This document shows positions 46,061 to 54,797 of a stretch of 64,000 nucleotides of DNA, piece after piece. Under the pieces are notes generated by a model. The model saw only the letters and a program-made list of their open reading frames with translations, ran no database searches and had not been told where the DNA came from. Origin of the DNA: Roseovarius nanhaiticus (GTDB taxonomy: Bacteria > Pseudomonadota > Alphaproteobacteria > Rhodobacterales > Rhodobacteraceae); contig NZ_FTNV01000002.1 in the NCBI RefSeq assembly GCF_900156535.1, positions 310,001 through 374,000 on the forward strand, read 5' to 3'. Within the stretch, counting starts at the first letter, position 1, and each line of letters begins with the position of its first letter. The position numbers and the translations under genes were made by a program.

Positions 46061-46714
46061 ATGAGCCTGACCGAAATTACCGCCCGCATGGATGCTGCCC
46101 TTTCCGCTGCCGGACGCAGCGCCGATAGCGCGGCACTGATCGCAGTCTCGAAGGTGCAGCCCGACAGCCGCGTAGAAGCGGTGTTGCAGGAGGGCCACCG
46201 TATATTCGGCGAAAACCGCGTGCAGGAAGCCGCAGGGAAATGGCCCGCCTTCCGAGAGAAATACGATGGAATCGAATTGCATCTGATCGGCCCGCTGCAA
46301 ACCAACAAGGTCCGCCAAGCCTTCGAGCTCTTCCAGGTAATCCATTCCGTGGACCGTCCGAAGCTGGCCAAGACAATCGCTCGCATCGCGGAAGAAGAAG
46401 GGCATTGCCCCGAACTTTTTATCCAGATCAACACCGGCGAAGAAGATCAGAAGGCGGGTGTTTCGCCCAAAGACGCTGATGATTTCATTGCGGAATGCCG
46501 CGCGCTGGATTTGCCCATCAAAGGATTGATGTGCATTCCGCCCGCCGAGGAAGAACCCAGCCTGCATTTCGCCCTATTGGCAAAAATCGCGAAAAGAAAC
46601 GATTTGGCGGGATTGTCGATGGGAATGAGCGGAGATTTCGAATCCGCCATTGCACAGGGCGCCACGCATATCCGCGTCGGAAGTGCGATTTTCGGAGAAC
46701 GCGATTACGGCTGA
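46061..46714 (+). CDS. YggS-family PLP-binding protein
   Basis: The 217-residue PLP homeostasis protein (PROSC/YggS) has the cofactor Lys in LIAVSKVQP, the FGENRVQE segment, HLIGPLQTNKVRQ, and MGMSGDFESAIAQGATHIRV at the phosphate site. It buffers free PLP and affects amino-acid metabolism; no catalytic activity is expected. Confidence 0.95.
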   Translation: MSLTEITARMDAALSAAGRSADSAALIAVSKVQPDSRVEAVLQEGHRIFGENRVQEAAGKWPAFREKYDGIELHLIGPLQTNKVRQAFELFQVIHSVDRPKLAKTIARIAEEEGHCPELFIQINTGEEDQKAGVSPKDADDFIAECRALDLPIKGLMCIPPAEEEPSLHFALLAKIAKRNDLAGLSMGMSGDFESAIAQGATHIRVGSAIFGERDYG

Positions 46715-46833
46715 GCGTCGCAGAGCGGTATCGGCTGTGCTCCAGCAAAGAACGCGACCCCTTTCGGCGCCGCGTTCATGCTCATTCTAATTATCGGGCG
46801 AGGTCATGACACCGCGCCGAGGCATATGACAGA

Positions 46834-47196
46834 TCAATCCTTGATCCGCATCGTTTCGATGTCGATGCCTTTTTCGCGTGCGTCCTTGATCCATGCAGGC
46901 GGACGGCCACGACCGCTCCAGGTCAGCTTTGGGTCGTCCTTGCTGCGGTATTTCGGCGCTGCCGGGGCGCGCGATTTCGGCTTGGGGTTGGAGCCCGTCG
47001 GCGTGACCGCGCCCTCGGACTTTCGGCCGGGTACCAGGTCATCCAGCGAATAGCCCAATTGCTTGGCTTTTTCGCGCACCGCATTCAACGCTTCCTTGCG
47101 CTGGCGCTTGTCGCGGCCTGCCAATTCACGTTCGACTTTCTTCTGCAACGATTTGAGTTCCTGAATACTCAGCGACTTGAGATCATGATTTGCCAT
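46834..47196 (-). CDS. H-NS-like nucleoid protein (HvrA type)
   Basis: The 120-residue protein has an N-terminal helical oligomerisation half (residues 1-50, LKSLSIQELKSLQKKVEREL). A linker rich in Pro, Lys and Ser follows, then the H-NS C-terminal DNA-binding motif KLTWSGRGRPPAWI. It binds AT-rich DNA; HvrA of Rhodobacter regulates photosynthesis and nitrogen genes. The ATG at 47196 is behind CACAGGGTG. Confidence 0.93.
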   Translation of the reverse strand: MANHDLKSLSIQELKSLQKKVERELAGRDKRQRKEALNAVREKAKQLGYSLDDLVPGRKSEGAVTPTGSNPKPKSRAPAAPKYRSKDDPKLTWSGRGRPPAWIKDAREKGIDIETMRIKD

Positions 47197-47215
47197 TAGA
47201 CACCCTGTGGATTGT

Positions 47216-47244
47216 TTTTTAATTTCTTAGGCGGATTCTGACAA
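47216..47244 (-). promoter_or_regulatory. Putative promoter of the H-NS-like gene
   Basis: On the minus strand TTGTCA (47239-47244) and TAAAAA (47216-47221) are 17 bases apart, 20 bases before the ATG. Both elements fit the consensus well. Confidence 0.45.
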
Positions 47245-47289
47245 AAGCGCAAAAGAAATGCGCAATTATCGGCCACGGCAACGCGCAAA

Positions 47290-47793
47290 TCAGATGGAAT
47301 TGGGAACGACAAATCGCGTTCCCGGCGTAATTTCCCGCGCAAGGCGATAAAGATCGCGCCTTTTCAACGCAAGGCAGCCTTCGGTTGGGAATCCCGGACG
47401 GCGCCATTGATGAATGAATATGCAAGATCCCTTTCCCGGCGTGGCCACCGGCCAATTCCAATCTGTTACCAGGATCAGATCATAGAGCGGATCAGCGCGG
47501 CGCAGCGCCTCGTGGCTCTGCGCGTAGGGTGCGCGCACATGGGTATTGTAGGCGGCATCCTCGGGCGCGTCCGACCAAAGATCGCCCGGCAGGATCGGCT
47601 CGGCCCAGGGCGCCGGCGGCGCGATCCGGTCGGGCCGATAAAGCGTCATCACCACGCGGTGGATACCTGCAGGTGTCGCGCCGTCGCCCTCGCGCTTGTG
47701 GGTGCTGATGCCGCCGCGCCCGATGCTGCACGGATAGCGGCGCCCGCGATAGATCAGGCCAAGCGGGGTCAATGTCATGTCGTCAAATCGCAT
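47290..47793 (-). CDS. L,D-transpeptidase catalytic-domain protein
   Basis: The 167-residue protein is a short YkuD-fold domain with the active-site His128 (FIHQW) and Cys140 in FPTEGCLALKR. No signal peptide is present, unlike typical peptidoglycan cross-linking enzymes, which suggests either a cytoplasmic homologue or export by other means. It ends just downstream of the FAD oxidoreductase stop on the same strand, which could make them a unit. Confidence 0.85.
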   Translation of the reverse strand: MRFDDMTLTPLGLIYRGRRYPCSIGRGGISTHKREGDGATPAGIHRVVMTLYRPDRIAPPAPWAEPILPGDLWSDAPEDAAYNTHVRAPYAQSHEALRRADPLYDLILVTDWNWPVATPGKGSCIFIHQWRRPGFPTEGCLALKRRDLYRLAREITPGTRFVVPNSI

Positions 47794-47805
47794 CTGCGGC
47801 CTTTC

Positions 47806-48837
47806 CTATAGCGACGCCTCGGGGCGAAAGCCGGGCGGGATATCATCCTGCCCGTTCAGCATCAGATCCGCCATCACCTCACCCACCTTGGGCGCCATGC
47901 CAAAGCCGATCTTGAAGCCGCCATTGGCAATGAATTGGCCGGGATGCAGCGGATGCGGGCCCAGCATCGGTGCGCGGCTGCGGCTGCGGGGGCGCAGGCC
48001 GGCCCAGCGCGCGATCACGGGCGCCTCCGCCAGTGCCGGAAACGCAACGCAGGCGGTGGCGATGAGGTCATCGAGCTGCGTGTCGGTCTCCAGCCCGTCG
48101 AACACGCGCTCGGTCGTCGATCCTACGGCGGTGGTGCCGTCGGCATGGGGCACGATATGCAGCCCGCCGGCAAAAAGCTGCGGATGGTCCGGCATGGCGA
48201 AATCAAAGAGCGCCGCCTGCCCCTTGATCGACGCACCGACTTGACGGGGATGCGCGGCATTGAGGGCCGCCAGATCGGCGGCGCCGGTCGCCCATACCAC
48301 ACGCCCCTCATCCGCGCCGTCGGACGCGATGCGCCCACCGCGGGCGGTGATCGCGGCGGCCAGCGCGGCGCAGGCCTGCGCCGGATGCACCCGCGCACTC
48401 AGCGTGTCGTGGATGACGAGGCCGCTGTCACACCGTGGCGGATGCGCGAACGCCTCGGCGCGCGCCACCTGCCAGACCGCGCGTCCCTGCCAGAGCGTTT
48501 CGGCCCCTTGCCCGCGCGCCTCTGCCAGCGCTTCGGCGCCCTGCTCCAGCGGTTGCAGCCGCCCGGTGCGCGCGTAGCCCGGCGATTTGCCCCCGGCCTC
48601 TTCGACGTCGCGCCAGAACGCTTCGGCCATCAAGAGGCTGTCGAGTTGAAACGCCTTCTTGTCATTCCAGTTCTCGGGCACATGCGGCGCAAGCGCACCG
48701 ACGATACCGCCCGAGGCGCAAGCGCCCGGACCGCCCGGGTCGATGACCTGCACGCGGGCGCCGCGCAAACTGCAGCACCAGGCTATAGCCAGCCCGAATA
48801 CCCCTGCCCCGCGCACCGTTATATCGGCCATTGCCAT
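47806..48837 (-). CDS. FAD-dependent oxidoreductase (DadA/MnmC oxidase-like)
   Basis: The 343-residue protein has the dinucleotide motif VRGAGVFGLAIAW (residues 8-20) and a D-amino-acid-dehydrogenase fold. The N-terminal glycine motif is followed by IDPGGPGACASGGIVGALAP; the C-terminal part contains RWAGLRPRSRSRAPMLGPHP and ANGGFKIGFG. Its divergent neighbour is mnmD, the methyltransferase half of MnmC, which suggests that it is the oxidase that removes the carboxymethyl group in the cmnm5U tRNA pathway. Other DadA-like roles cannot be ruled out. The ATG at 48837 has GGGAG seven bases before it. Confidence 0.85.
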   Translation of the reverse strand: MAMADITVRGAGVFGLAIAWCCSLRGARVQVIDPGGPGACASGGIVGALAPHVPENWNDKKAFQLDSLLMAEAFWRDVEEAGGKSPGYARTGRLQPLEQGAEALAEARGQGAETLWQGRAVWQVARAEAFAHPPRCDSGLVIHDTLSARVHPAQACAALAAAITARGGRIASDGADEGRVVWATGAADLAALNAAHPRQVGASIKGQAALFDFAMPDHPQLFAGGLHIVPHADGTTAVGSTTERVFDGLETDTQLDDLIATACVAFPALAEAPVIARWAGLRPRSRSRAPMLGPHPLHPGQFIANGGFKIGFGMAPKVGEVMADLMLNGQDDIPPGFRPEASL

Positions 48838-48895
48838 CCCATTGCTCCCGCTTCATGGTCGCGTCATTCAGCGCCATCTCATAAAGGACCGCGCC

Positions 48896-49573
48896 ATGCA
48901 GGACCAGCGCGCCGAGCTGGACTGGCGTCAGGGCGATGTGCCCGTATCGCGCCGCTTTGACGATCCGTATTTCAGCCTCGATGACGGTCTGGCCGAAACC
49001 GGCCATGTTTTCTTGCAGGGCAACGATCTGCCCGCGCGGTTTCGGGACGGGTTTGCCGTGGCCGAACTGGGCTTTGGCACGGGTCTTAACATGCTGGCCT
49101 GCGCCGAGCAGTGGGCTGCGCATGGCGCACCCGGCACGCTGCACCTGACATCGTTCGAGGCCTATCCAATGGAAGCCGCCGACATGACGCGCGCGCTTGC
49201 CGTCTTTCCGCAACTAAGGGCGCGGGCCGCGCCCCTTATCGAGGCATGGCAGGACGGCAGGTACGAAATCGATCTGGGCGATGGCGTGAAACTGACGGTT
49301 ATCATAGGCGACGCGCGCGAGACGCTGCCGCGCTGGCCGGGCCGCGCCGATGCGTGGTTCCTCGACGGCTTCTCGCCCGCGCGCAACCCCGAACTGTGGG
49401 AGCCGGATCTGCTGAACGCTGTCTTCGCGCATACCGCGCCGGGCGGCACGGCGGCCACCTACAGCGCCGCCGGCCATGTGCGCCGGGCTCTAAAGGACGC
49501 AGGATTTGCCGTCGAGCGCGCGCCCGGCCATGGCCGCAAACGCCACATGACCCGCGCGAGGATGCCCGAATGA
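48896..49573 (+). CDS. mnmD: tRNA 5-methylaminomethyl-2-thiouridine methyltransferase (MnmC N-domain type)
   Basis: The 225-residue SAM enzyme completes mnm5U34 synthesis in tRNA. The SAM motif is AELGFGTGLN (56-65) and the active-site loop is DGFSPARNPELW. In E. coli the activity is the N-terminal half of bifunctional MnmC; here the protein stops after the methyltransferase domain. It starts at ATG 48896 behind AAAGGA, is divergent from an FAD oxidase-like gene, and overlaps the next gene by ATGA. Confidence 0.93.
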   Translation: MQDQRAELDWRQGDVPVSRRFDDPYFSLDDGLAETGHVFLQGNDLPARFRDGFAVAELGFGTGLNMLACAEQWAAHGAPGTLHLTSFEAYPMEAADMTRALAVFPQLRARAAPLIEAWQDGRYEIDLGDGVKLTVIIGDARETLPRWPGRADAWFLDGFSPARNPELWEPDLLNAVFAHTAPGGTAATYSAAGHVRRALKDAGFAVERAPGHGRKRHMTRARMPE

Positions 49574-50436
49574 TCGAACAGAACGCGCGCCTCGGTGTCT
49601 GGCTGATGGTGGCGACCACATTCGTCTTTGCAGTGCAAGATGGTCTCTCGCGCTATCTGGCGGGCGAATACAATGTCTACATGGTCATCATGGTGCGGTT
49701 CTGGTTCTTTGCCGCCTTCGTCATCGCCCTGTCGGCGCGGCGCAAGGGCGGGCTGATGAGGGCCGCGCGCACGCGCCAGCCGATCTTGCAGACGTTTCGC
49801 GCCGCGCTCTTGATCACCCAGATCTGCGTGATGGTCACGGCCTTCACGCTGCTGGGACTGGTCGAAAGCCACGCCATATTTGCGTCTTACCCGCTGCTGA
49901 TCGCCGCGCTGTCGGGCCCGGTCCTGGGCGAGAGGGTGGGCTGGCGCCGCTGGACGGCCATCGGCATCGGATTTGTCGGCGTACTGATCATTCTCGAGCC
50001 AGGCTTTGCCGTGTTCGATCCGCTGGCCGTCATTCCAATCATATCCGCGCTGTTATTCGCGCTTTACGGTCTGCTGACACGCTTTGCCGCGCGCAAGGAT
50101 ACGGCCGCGACCAGCTTCTTCTGGACGGGTGTGGTAGGCATGATAGGAATGACGGCGGTCGGCATGTGGTTCTGGCAACCGATGGAGGGCGGAGACCGCT
50201 GGCTGATGGCATTGCTCTGCGTCACAGGTGTGCTGGGTCATTTCACCCTGATCAAATGCTACGAGGTGGCCGAGGCCAGCGCGGTGCAGCCCTTCGCGTA
50301 TCTCCAGCTGGTCTTCATCACTGTCATCGGCATTTTCGTCTTCGGCGAGACGATCCGCACGAATGTGGCCGTTGGCGTGGCCATCGTGGTGGGCGCCGGG
50401 CTCTTCACGCTCTGGCGCCAGCGCAAGGCGGCGTGA
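49570..50436 (+). CDS. DMT-superfamily transporter (EamA domains)
   Basis: The 288-residue protein has ten predicted membrane helices in two EamA halves and a short basic tail (RQRKAA). Substrate cannot be read. The start overlaps the mnmD stop as ATGA. It stands convergent to the lytic transglycosylase, with a dispersed motif copy in the 80-base gap. Confidence 0.9.
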   Translation: MIEQNARLGVWLMVATTFVFAVQDGLSRYLAGEYNVYMVIMVRFWFFAAFVIALSARRKGGLMRAARTRQPILQTFRAALLITQICVMVTAFTLLGLVESHAIFASYPLLIAALSGPVLGERVGWRRWTAIGIGFVGVLIILEPGFAVFDPLAVIPIISALLFALYGLLTRFAARKDTAATSFFWTGVVGMIGMTAVGMWFWQPMEGGDRWLMALLCVTGVLGHFTLIKCYEVAEASAVQPFAYLQLVFITVIGIFVFGETIRTNVAVGVAIVVGAGLFTLWRQRKAA

Positions 50437-50466
50437 GGTCCAGGATCCAGCCCACGCCTCCGGCGC

Positions 50467-50489
50467 GAGTATTTTCGGAACAATGAAAG
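50467..50489 (-). repeat. Dispersed intergenic motif, copy B
   Basis: On the minus strand: CTTTCATTGTTC, then CG, then AAAATACTC. It lies between two convergent genes. Flanks match copy C too: CCCAGAG before it and CGCC with GAGGCG after it. Confidence 0.75.
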
Positions 50490-50516
50490 CTCTGGGCGAT
50501 TCCAGAGGCGTTGAAA

Positions 50517-51779
50517 TCAGCCGCCGAGGGCATCCAGCAGGTCTTCGGTGGGAAAGCCATCGGCGCTCATCCCCGCAGATTTCTGGAACTCCCGGATCGC
50601 GTCGATCGTATTGGGGCCGATGATGCCGTCAATCTTTTCCACGGCGAAGCCCCGGTTTTGCAGACGGCGCTGCAATTCGCGGCGCTCGGTCGCGCTGATC
50701 GCGCGGTGCTGGCGCGGCCACGGGGCTTCGATGGCCGGGCGCCCCTTGAGGCGGTCCGACAGATGGCCGACACCGATCACGTAAGCGTCTGCCTTGTTGT
50801 ACCGCTCCAGCACCTCGAAATTGTCGAAGATCATGAAGGCGGGGCCGCCTGCGCCACCGGGCAGCAGGATCGAGGCGGGGCCGTGGTCCGGCACGGTTTG
50901 GCCCCTCGTGTCGCGGATGCCTTCGGCGGCCCAGGCCGAGGGGGTCTGCGGAAGGGTGCGCCGTGCGCGGACCGGATCAAAACCCTCGGGCAGACGGATT
51001 TCGACACCCCAGGGCTGATCCTTGGTCCAGCCGAAATGGGCCAGATAGGCCGCGGTCGAGGCCAACGCATCCGCCGGATCGTCAGACCAGATATCGCGCC
51101 GCCCATCGCCAGTGAAGTCAACCGCATGAGCGAGATACGAGCTGGGCATGAATTGCGTATGGCCCATGGCGCCCGCCCAACTGCCGGTCATGGCGCCCGG
51201 CGCGACATCGCCCGATTGAACGATGCGCAGCGCGGCCATCAACTCCTCCTCGAAGAACGCCCCGCGGCGGCCATCATAGGCCAGTGTGGCCAGCGCACCG
51301 ATCAAGGGCGTGTCCCCGCGCACGGCGCCAAATGCGCTCTCGAGGCCCCAGATGGCGGCGACGATTTCCTTGTCGACGCCGTATTTCTGCTCGATCAGGC
51401 GAAGCGTCCTGCCCTGCCGCTTGAGCGCGGCACGCCCGCCCGCGATGCGCGAGTCTGACACGGCGGTGTCGAGATAGTCCCAAATTTGCTTGGAGAATTC
51501 TGACTGGTTGCGGTCCAGCCGGATGATGCCCGCCTCGTACCGAGCGCCCGCAAAGGCCGCATCGAGCGTGCGCTTGGCAATACCTTGGGTAATGGCGCGG
51601 CTGCGAAAATCCGCCAGCCATTTTTCGAAACCCGCGTCCGACGTGGCTAGGCGCAATGCAGTGGCCTGCAACCCGTCGGGCCGGGACTGGGGGCGCAGAT
51701 CACTCTTGGTATCGGCAAGCGTCATCGTGGCGCCAAACGAGAGAAGCAGCGCCGCAGCGCCTGTTTTGAGATACGTCAC
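50517..51779 (-). CDS. Lytic murein transglycosylase (MltB family)
   Basis: The 420-residue protein cleaves peptidoglycan glycan strands with 1,6-anhydro product formation. A Sec signal covers residues 1-22 (MTYLKTGAAALLLSFGATMT). The SLT-2 domain has the catalytic Glu147 (WGLESAFG) and the conserved MGHTQFMPSSY segment. A peptidoglycan-binding domain lies at the C-terminus (about 350-420, RRLQNRGFAVEKIDGIIGPN). Confidence 0.94.
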   Translation of the reverse strand: MTYLKTGAAALLLSFGATMTLADTKSDLRPQSRPDGLQATALRLATSDAGFEKWLADFRSRAITQGIAKRTLDAAFAGARYEAGIIRLDRNQSEFSKQIWDYLDTAVSDSRIAGGRAALKRQGRTLRLIEQKYGVDKEIVAAIWGLESAFGAVRGDTPLIGALATLAYDGRRGAFFEEELMAALRIVQSGDVAPGAMTGSWAGAMGHTQFMPSSYLAHAVDFTGDGRRDIWSDDPADALASTAAYLAHFGWTKDQPWGVEIRLPEGFDPVRARRTLPQTPSAWAAEGIRDTRGQTVPDHGPASILLPGGAGGPAFMIFDNFEVLERYNKADAYVIGVGHLSDRLKGRPAIEAPWPRQHRAISATERRELQRRLQNRGFAVEKIDGIIGPNTIDAIREFQKSAGMSADGFPTEDLLDALGG

Positions 51780-51902
51780 GTTGGCCTCCTGTCCCGCAAA
51801 CTTGCCCGATGGGGTTGTTTCATATTACGCAACAATCGGCGGCCGTAAAAGCGTGCAGAAGACACGGCCCGCAAGGTTTCGCTTATGCAGGCGGGGCGCG
51901 GC

Positions 51903-53045
51903 CTAACCGAAAAACCTCTCCGCGACGTCGCCCGCTGCATGGCTGATGCGCCCTCCCGCAAGGGTGGCTGCCACGCGGCGCGTTCGGCTGTCGATCACCA
52001 CCAGATCCGCGCGCTGACCGGGCGCCAGATCGCCCCGGTCAGCAAGACCCAGAACCTGGGCCGGTCCCTTGGAGACCAGGTGCCAGGCGCCTGCCAGATC
52101 GTGGATGCCGGCATCCGCCAAAAGAAACGCGGCACGGCGCAACGAAGGGTAGTGATAATCCGAGGCAAGCGCGTCGATCAGCCCCATCGCTGCCATGTCG
52201 GGCGCGCTGGCATTGCCGTTATGCGATCCGCCGCGCACGACGTTGGGCGCCCCCATCACGATGGAGTCGCCTCCGGCGCGGGCCGCCTCGGCTGCCTCGA
52301 TCGTTTCTGGAAATTCGGCAATCGTGGCGCCAAGCCGCTGCCATTCGGCCCGGCCTGCCTCAGTGCGATCATCATGGCTGCCCATGCGGACGCCCGCGCG
52401 GGCCAGATCGGCGGTGAGGTGTGCCAGCGCCGCGGGCACGCGGTGCATGCCGGCGTGAAGGGCCTGCATCGCCGCCAGATGCTTCTCGGGATTGCGCCCG
52501 ATGCGCAGAGCCTGCCCCGTCAGGCGCGGCGGTCTTTTGCCGGCGGCCAGCGCCTCATGCGGGAGGTGATCGTTGAAGACGACATAGCCGATTTCATGCG
52601 CCGCGATGAAGGCGGCGACGGTGTCATAATCGTCGACCATCGACAGCTCGAAGCGCAGCTGCGCGCGCAGGTCCGTCACCACCTCGCCGCAGATACGGCC
52701 CAGCCCCTCCATCACGCGCTGCGCAAAGTCAGGCCCGCGCATCCCGCCCTCCCAGCTGTAGAACTGGGCAAGCACGGCGGTAGTCACACCATTGGCGGCC
52801 AATTCGGCCTCGGCGGCGATCAAACCTTCACCGATATCCTTCATCGCGCCGCGCCGGGGGGCCAGATGCCTCTCGAATCCGTCGCCATGGGCATCGACGA
52901 TGCCGGGCAGGATCGTATAGCCGCTCAGGTCAACCGCGCGCCCGCCATCAGGCGCAATCACGCCGTCCGCTATTGATAGAGGGGCGGCGCTCAGCCCGCC
53001 GGGATGCAGCACCTCTGCATTGATGAACCGCAGTGATAGGGTCAC
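51903..53045 (-). CDS. phnM: PhnM-type alpha-D-ribose 1-methylphosphonate 5-triphosphate diphosphatase
   Basis: The 380-residue amidohydrolase carries the metal motif [13 protein letters not shown] and the later GSHDDRTE and FNDHLPHE segments of PhnM. In the C-P lyase pathway it releases diphosphate from the ribosyl intermediate. No phnGHIJKL gene is nearby, so it is orphan here; the rest of the pathway may lie elsewhere or the role may be a paralogous one. The GTG at 53045 overlaps the lipase stop by GTGA and has a G-rich ribosome site; a GTG at 53057 has none. Confidence 0.85.
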   Translation of the reverse strand: MTLSLRFINAEVLHPGGLSAAPLSIADGVIAPDGGRAVDLSGYTILPGIVDAHGDGFERHLAPRRGAMKDIGEGLIAAEAELAANGVTTAVLAQFYSWEGGMRGPDFAQRVMEGLGRICGEVVTDLRAQLRFELSMVDDYDTVAAFIAAHEIGYVVFNDHLPHEALAAGKRPPRLTGQALRIGRNPEKHLAAMQALHAGMHRVPAALAHLTADLARAGVRMGSHDDRTEAGRAEWQRLGATIAEFPETIEAAEAARAGGDSIVMGAPNVVRGGSHNGNASAPDMAAMGLIDALASDYHYPSLRRAAFLLADAGIHDLAGAWHLVSKGPAQVLGLADRGDLAPGQRADLVVIDSRTRRVAATLAGGRISHAAGDVAERFFG

Positions 53046-53773
53046 GGCGTCGCCCACCAGAAGAGGTCGGTAAAGTCCATGTCGTGATCGAAAGCGCCGG
53101 TGCGCAGAAAATGCTCGACCTGCGCGATCACCATGGGGTTGTTCATCATGAATGTATGCGTCACCGGCAGCGAAATATGATCCGCCATCCCGTCAAGCCG
53201 GGTCGATGCGACCGAGACCTTGCCATCATCCTCGCCCTCCAGCAGCAGCGAGAAATAGGGGTTGAGCGAGCGTGTGCCCGCGATGATGCCCAGCTCGAAA
53301 TCGGGTTTCGGCAGCGTATCGGTATAGGTGCCCGGCCCGGTATCGAGCTGCATCCCCGCCGGTCCGTTGAGCCATTCAAAGAGGTCGAGCCCGCCCAATT
53401 CGTCCACCACTTCGCTGCCGTGATTGGGCGGCGCCATCATCACGACGCGGCCCATGTTTTCAGGCCGGTGCGCGGGCAACCACGCGCGCAAGAGGATCCC
53501 GCCCATCGAGTGGGTCACGAAATGCACCTTGTCCTCGCCGCAGGCCGCGACGGCCGCTGGCAACGCCTCGTCCGCCAGTGTGGCAATGCGCGCCTCGGTC
53601 GAGGGGTAGTAAGGGCGCACCACGGTCATGTCTGCCGCCTCCAGCGCCTCCTCCATCACGAGAAAGGACGCATCGCTGCGCGCCAGGCCGTGGATCAGCA
53701 CGGCGCAATCGGCGCGCGCCGAGAATGGCAACGCGGCAGCGGCCAGCGCGATTATGAGGCACGTTGTTTTCAT
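53042..53773 (-). CDS. Exported alpha/beta-hydrolase (lipase-like)
   Basis: The 243-residue protein has a Sec signal ([20 protein letters not shown]), the oxyanion region [11 protein letters not shown], and the nucleophile elbow THSMGG (G-x-S-x-G type with His-Ser-Met). The rest is a short alpha/beta-hydrolase of the PGAP1/lipase class with PPNHGSEV downstream. It is coupled to phnM by a GTGA overlap, an unusual partnership. It is divergent from the Nudix gene. Confidence 0.86.
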   Translation of the reverse strand: MKTTCLIIALAAAALPFSARADCAVLIHGLARSDASFLVMEEALEAADMTVVRPYYPSTEARIATLADEALPAAVAACGEDKVHFVTHSMGGILLRAWLPAHRPENMGRVVMMAPPNHGSEVVDELGGLDLFEWLNGPAGMQLDTGPGTYTDTLPKPDFELGIIAGTRSLNPYFSLLLEGEDDGKVSVASTRLDGMADHISLPVTHTFMMNNPMVIAQVEHFLRTGAFDHDMDFTDLFWWATP

Positions 53774-53849
53774 CCCTGACGAGATATGCGCAAACTCGGC
53801 CAGCGAAAAGGCCCGATGCGGGCCGCCCCCGGTGAAAGGCCCGCCGCCC

Positions 53850-54287
53850 ATGCCCATCCGCGTTGCCACCCGTGCCGTTCTGGTCCATGACGGCAAGCTG
53901 CTTTTGGTCAATGCCTACCCCGATGGGGCCAGCGACCTTTGGTGTGCGCCCGGCGGCGGCGCCGAGATGCATTCCAGTTTGTCCCAGAACCTCGTGCGCG
54001 AGGTAGAAGAGGAAACCGGCCTCGTTATCGAGGTCGGTGCCCCCTGCCTCGTCAACGAATTTCATGCCGCCCGCCAAGGGTTTCACCAGGTCGAGATCTT
54101 CTTTCGCTGCACGTTGGTCAAAGGAAAACTCGACGATGCCTGGCGGGATCCCGAGGGGGTCGTAACGCGGCGCCGCTGGTTCCGGCCCGCCGAATTGCAG
54201 GGCATCCGGTTGAAACCCGACAGCCTCGCCAACATCGCCTTTTCCGGCGGGATCGCCTATGATGCACTCGAACAGATCATAGGTTAG
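53850..54287 (+). CDS. Nudix hydrolase
   Basis: The 145-residue protein has the Nudix box [20 protein letters not shown] plus ETG, with the metal-binding REVEEETG end. The ATG at 53850 gives [20 protein letters not shown], a normal fold start. It is followed after six bases by a Gre-type gene on the same strand. Substrate unknown. Confidence 0.9.
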   Translation: MPIRVATRAVLVHDGKLLLVNAYPDGASDLWCAPGGGAEMHSSLSQNLVREVEEETGLVIEVGAPCLVNEFHAARQGFHQVEIFFRCTLVKGKLDDAWRDPEGVVTRRRWFRPAELQGIRLKPDSLANIAFSGGIAYDALEQIIG

Positions 54288-54293
54288 ACCTCC

Positions 54294-54797
54294 ATGAACA
54301 AGGCATTCACCAAGGAAGACGATGGCAGCACCGCGCCCCAGCGGCTGGACGATCTGCCGATCTCGCCCCACCCCAATTACGTGACGCCGCGCGGCCTCGC
54401 CCAACTTGAGGGGCGCGCCGAGGCTCTGGAAACCGAAATCACGCGTCTGCGCGGCGCGGCCGAGGATCCCGAGACGCTCTACCCCCTCGCCGTGGCCGAG
54501 CGGGACCTGCGCTATGTCGAGGCGCGGCTGGCCTCTGCGCATCTGGTCACCCCACCCGAGGGTGCCTATCCGCGCGTCCAATTCGGCGCCACGGTGGATG
54601 TTTTGAATGAGGACGGCGCGCCCGCCAGCTACACGATCGTTGGCGAGGACGAGGCCGATCCCGGCGCGGGCCTGATCGGCGCGCCCTCACCCCTTGCGCG
54701 GGCGCTGCTTGAGGCGGAGGTGGGCGACATCGTTGAATGGCCCCGGCCCAGCGGCATGGTCGAGCTCGAAATCACGGCCATCCGAAAGGCGTCCTAG
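54294..54797 (+). CDS. Divergent GreA/GreB-type elongation factor
   Basis: The 167-residue protein has an N-terminal coiled coil and the C-terminal GreA/FKBP-like domain (VQFGATVDVLNEDG, SPLARALLEAEVGDIVEWPR). The coiled-coil tip reads AAEDPETLYPLA instead of the GDLSEN type of canonical GreA at 6413. An acidic tip is still present, but cleavage stimulation is not assured, and a role nearer to Rnk-like or Gfh-like proteins is possible. Its stop overlaps the next gene's stop as CTAG. Confidence 0.82.
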   Translation: MNKAFTKEDDGSTAPQRLDDLPISPHPNYVTPRGLAQLEGRAEALETEITRLRGAAEDPETLYPLAVAERDLRYVEARLASAHLVTPPEGAYPRVQFGATVDVLNEDGAPASYTIVGEDEADPGAGLIGAPSPLARALLEAEVGDIVEWPRPSGMVELEITAIRKAS

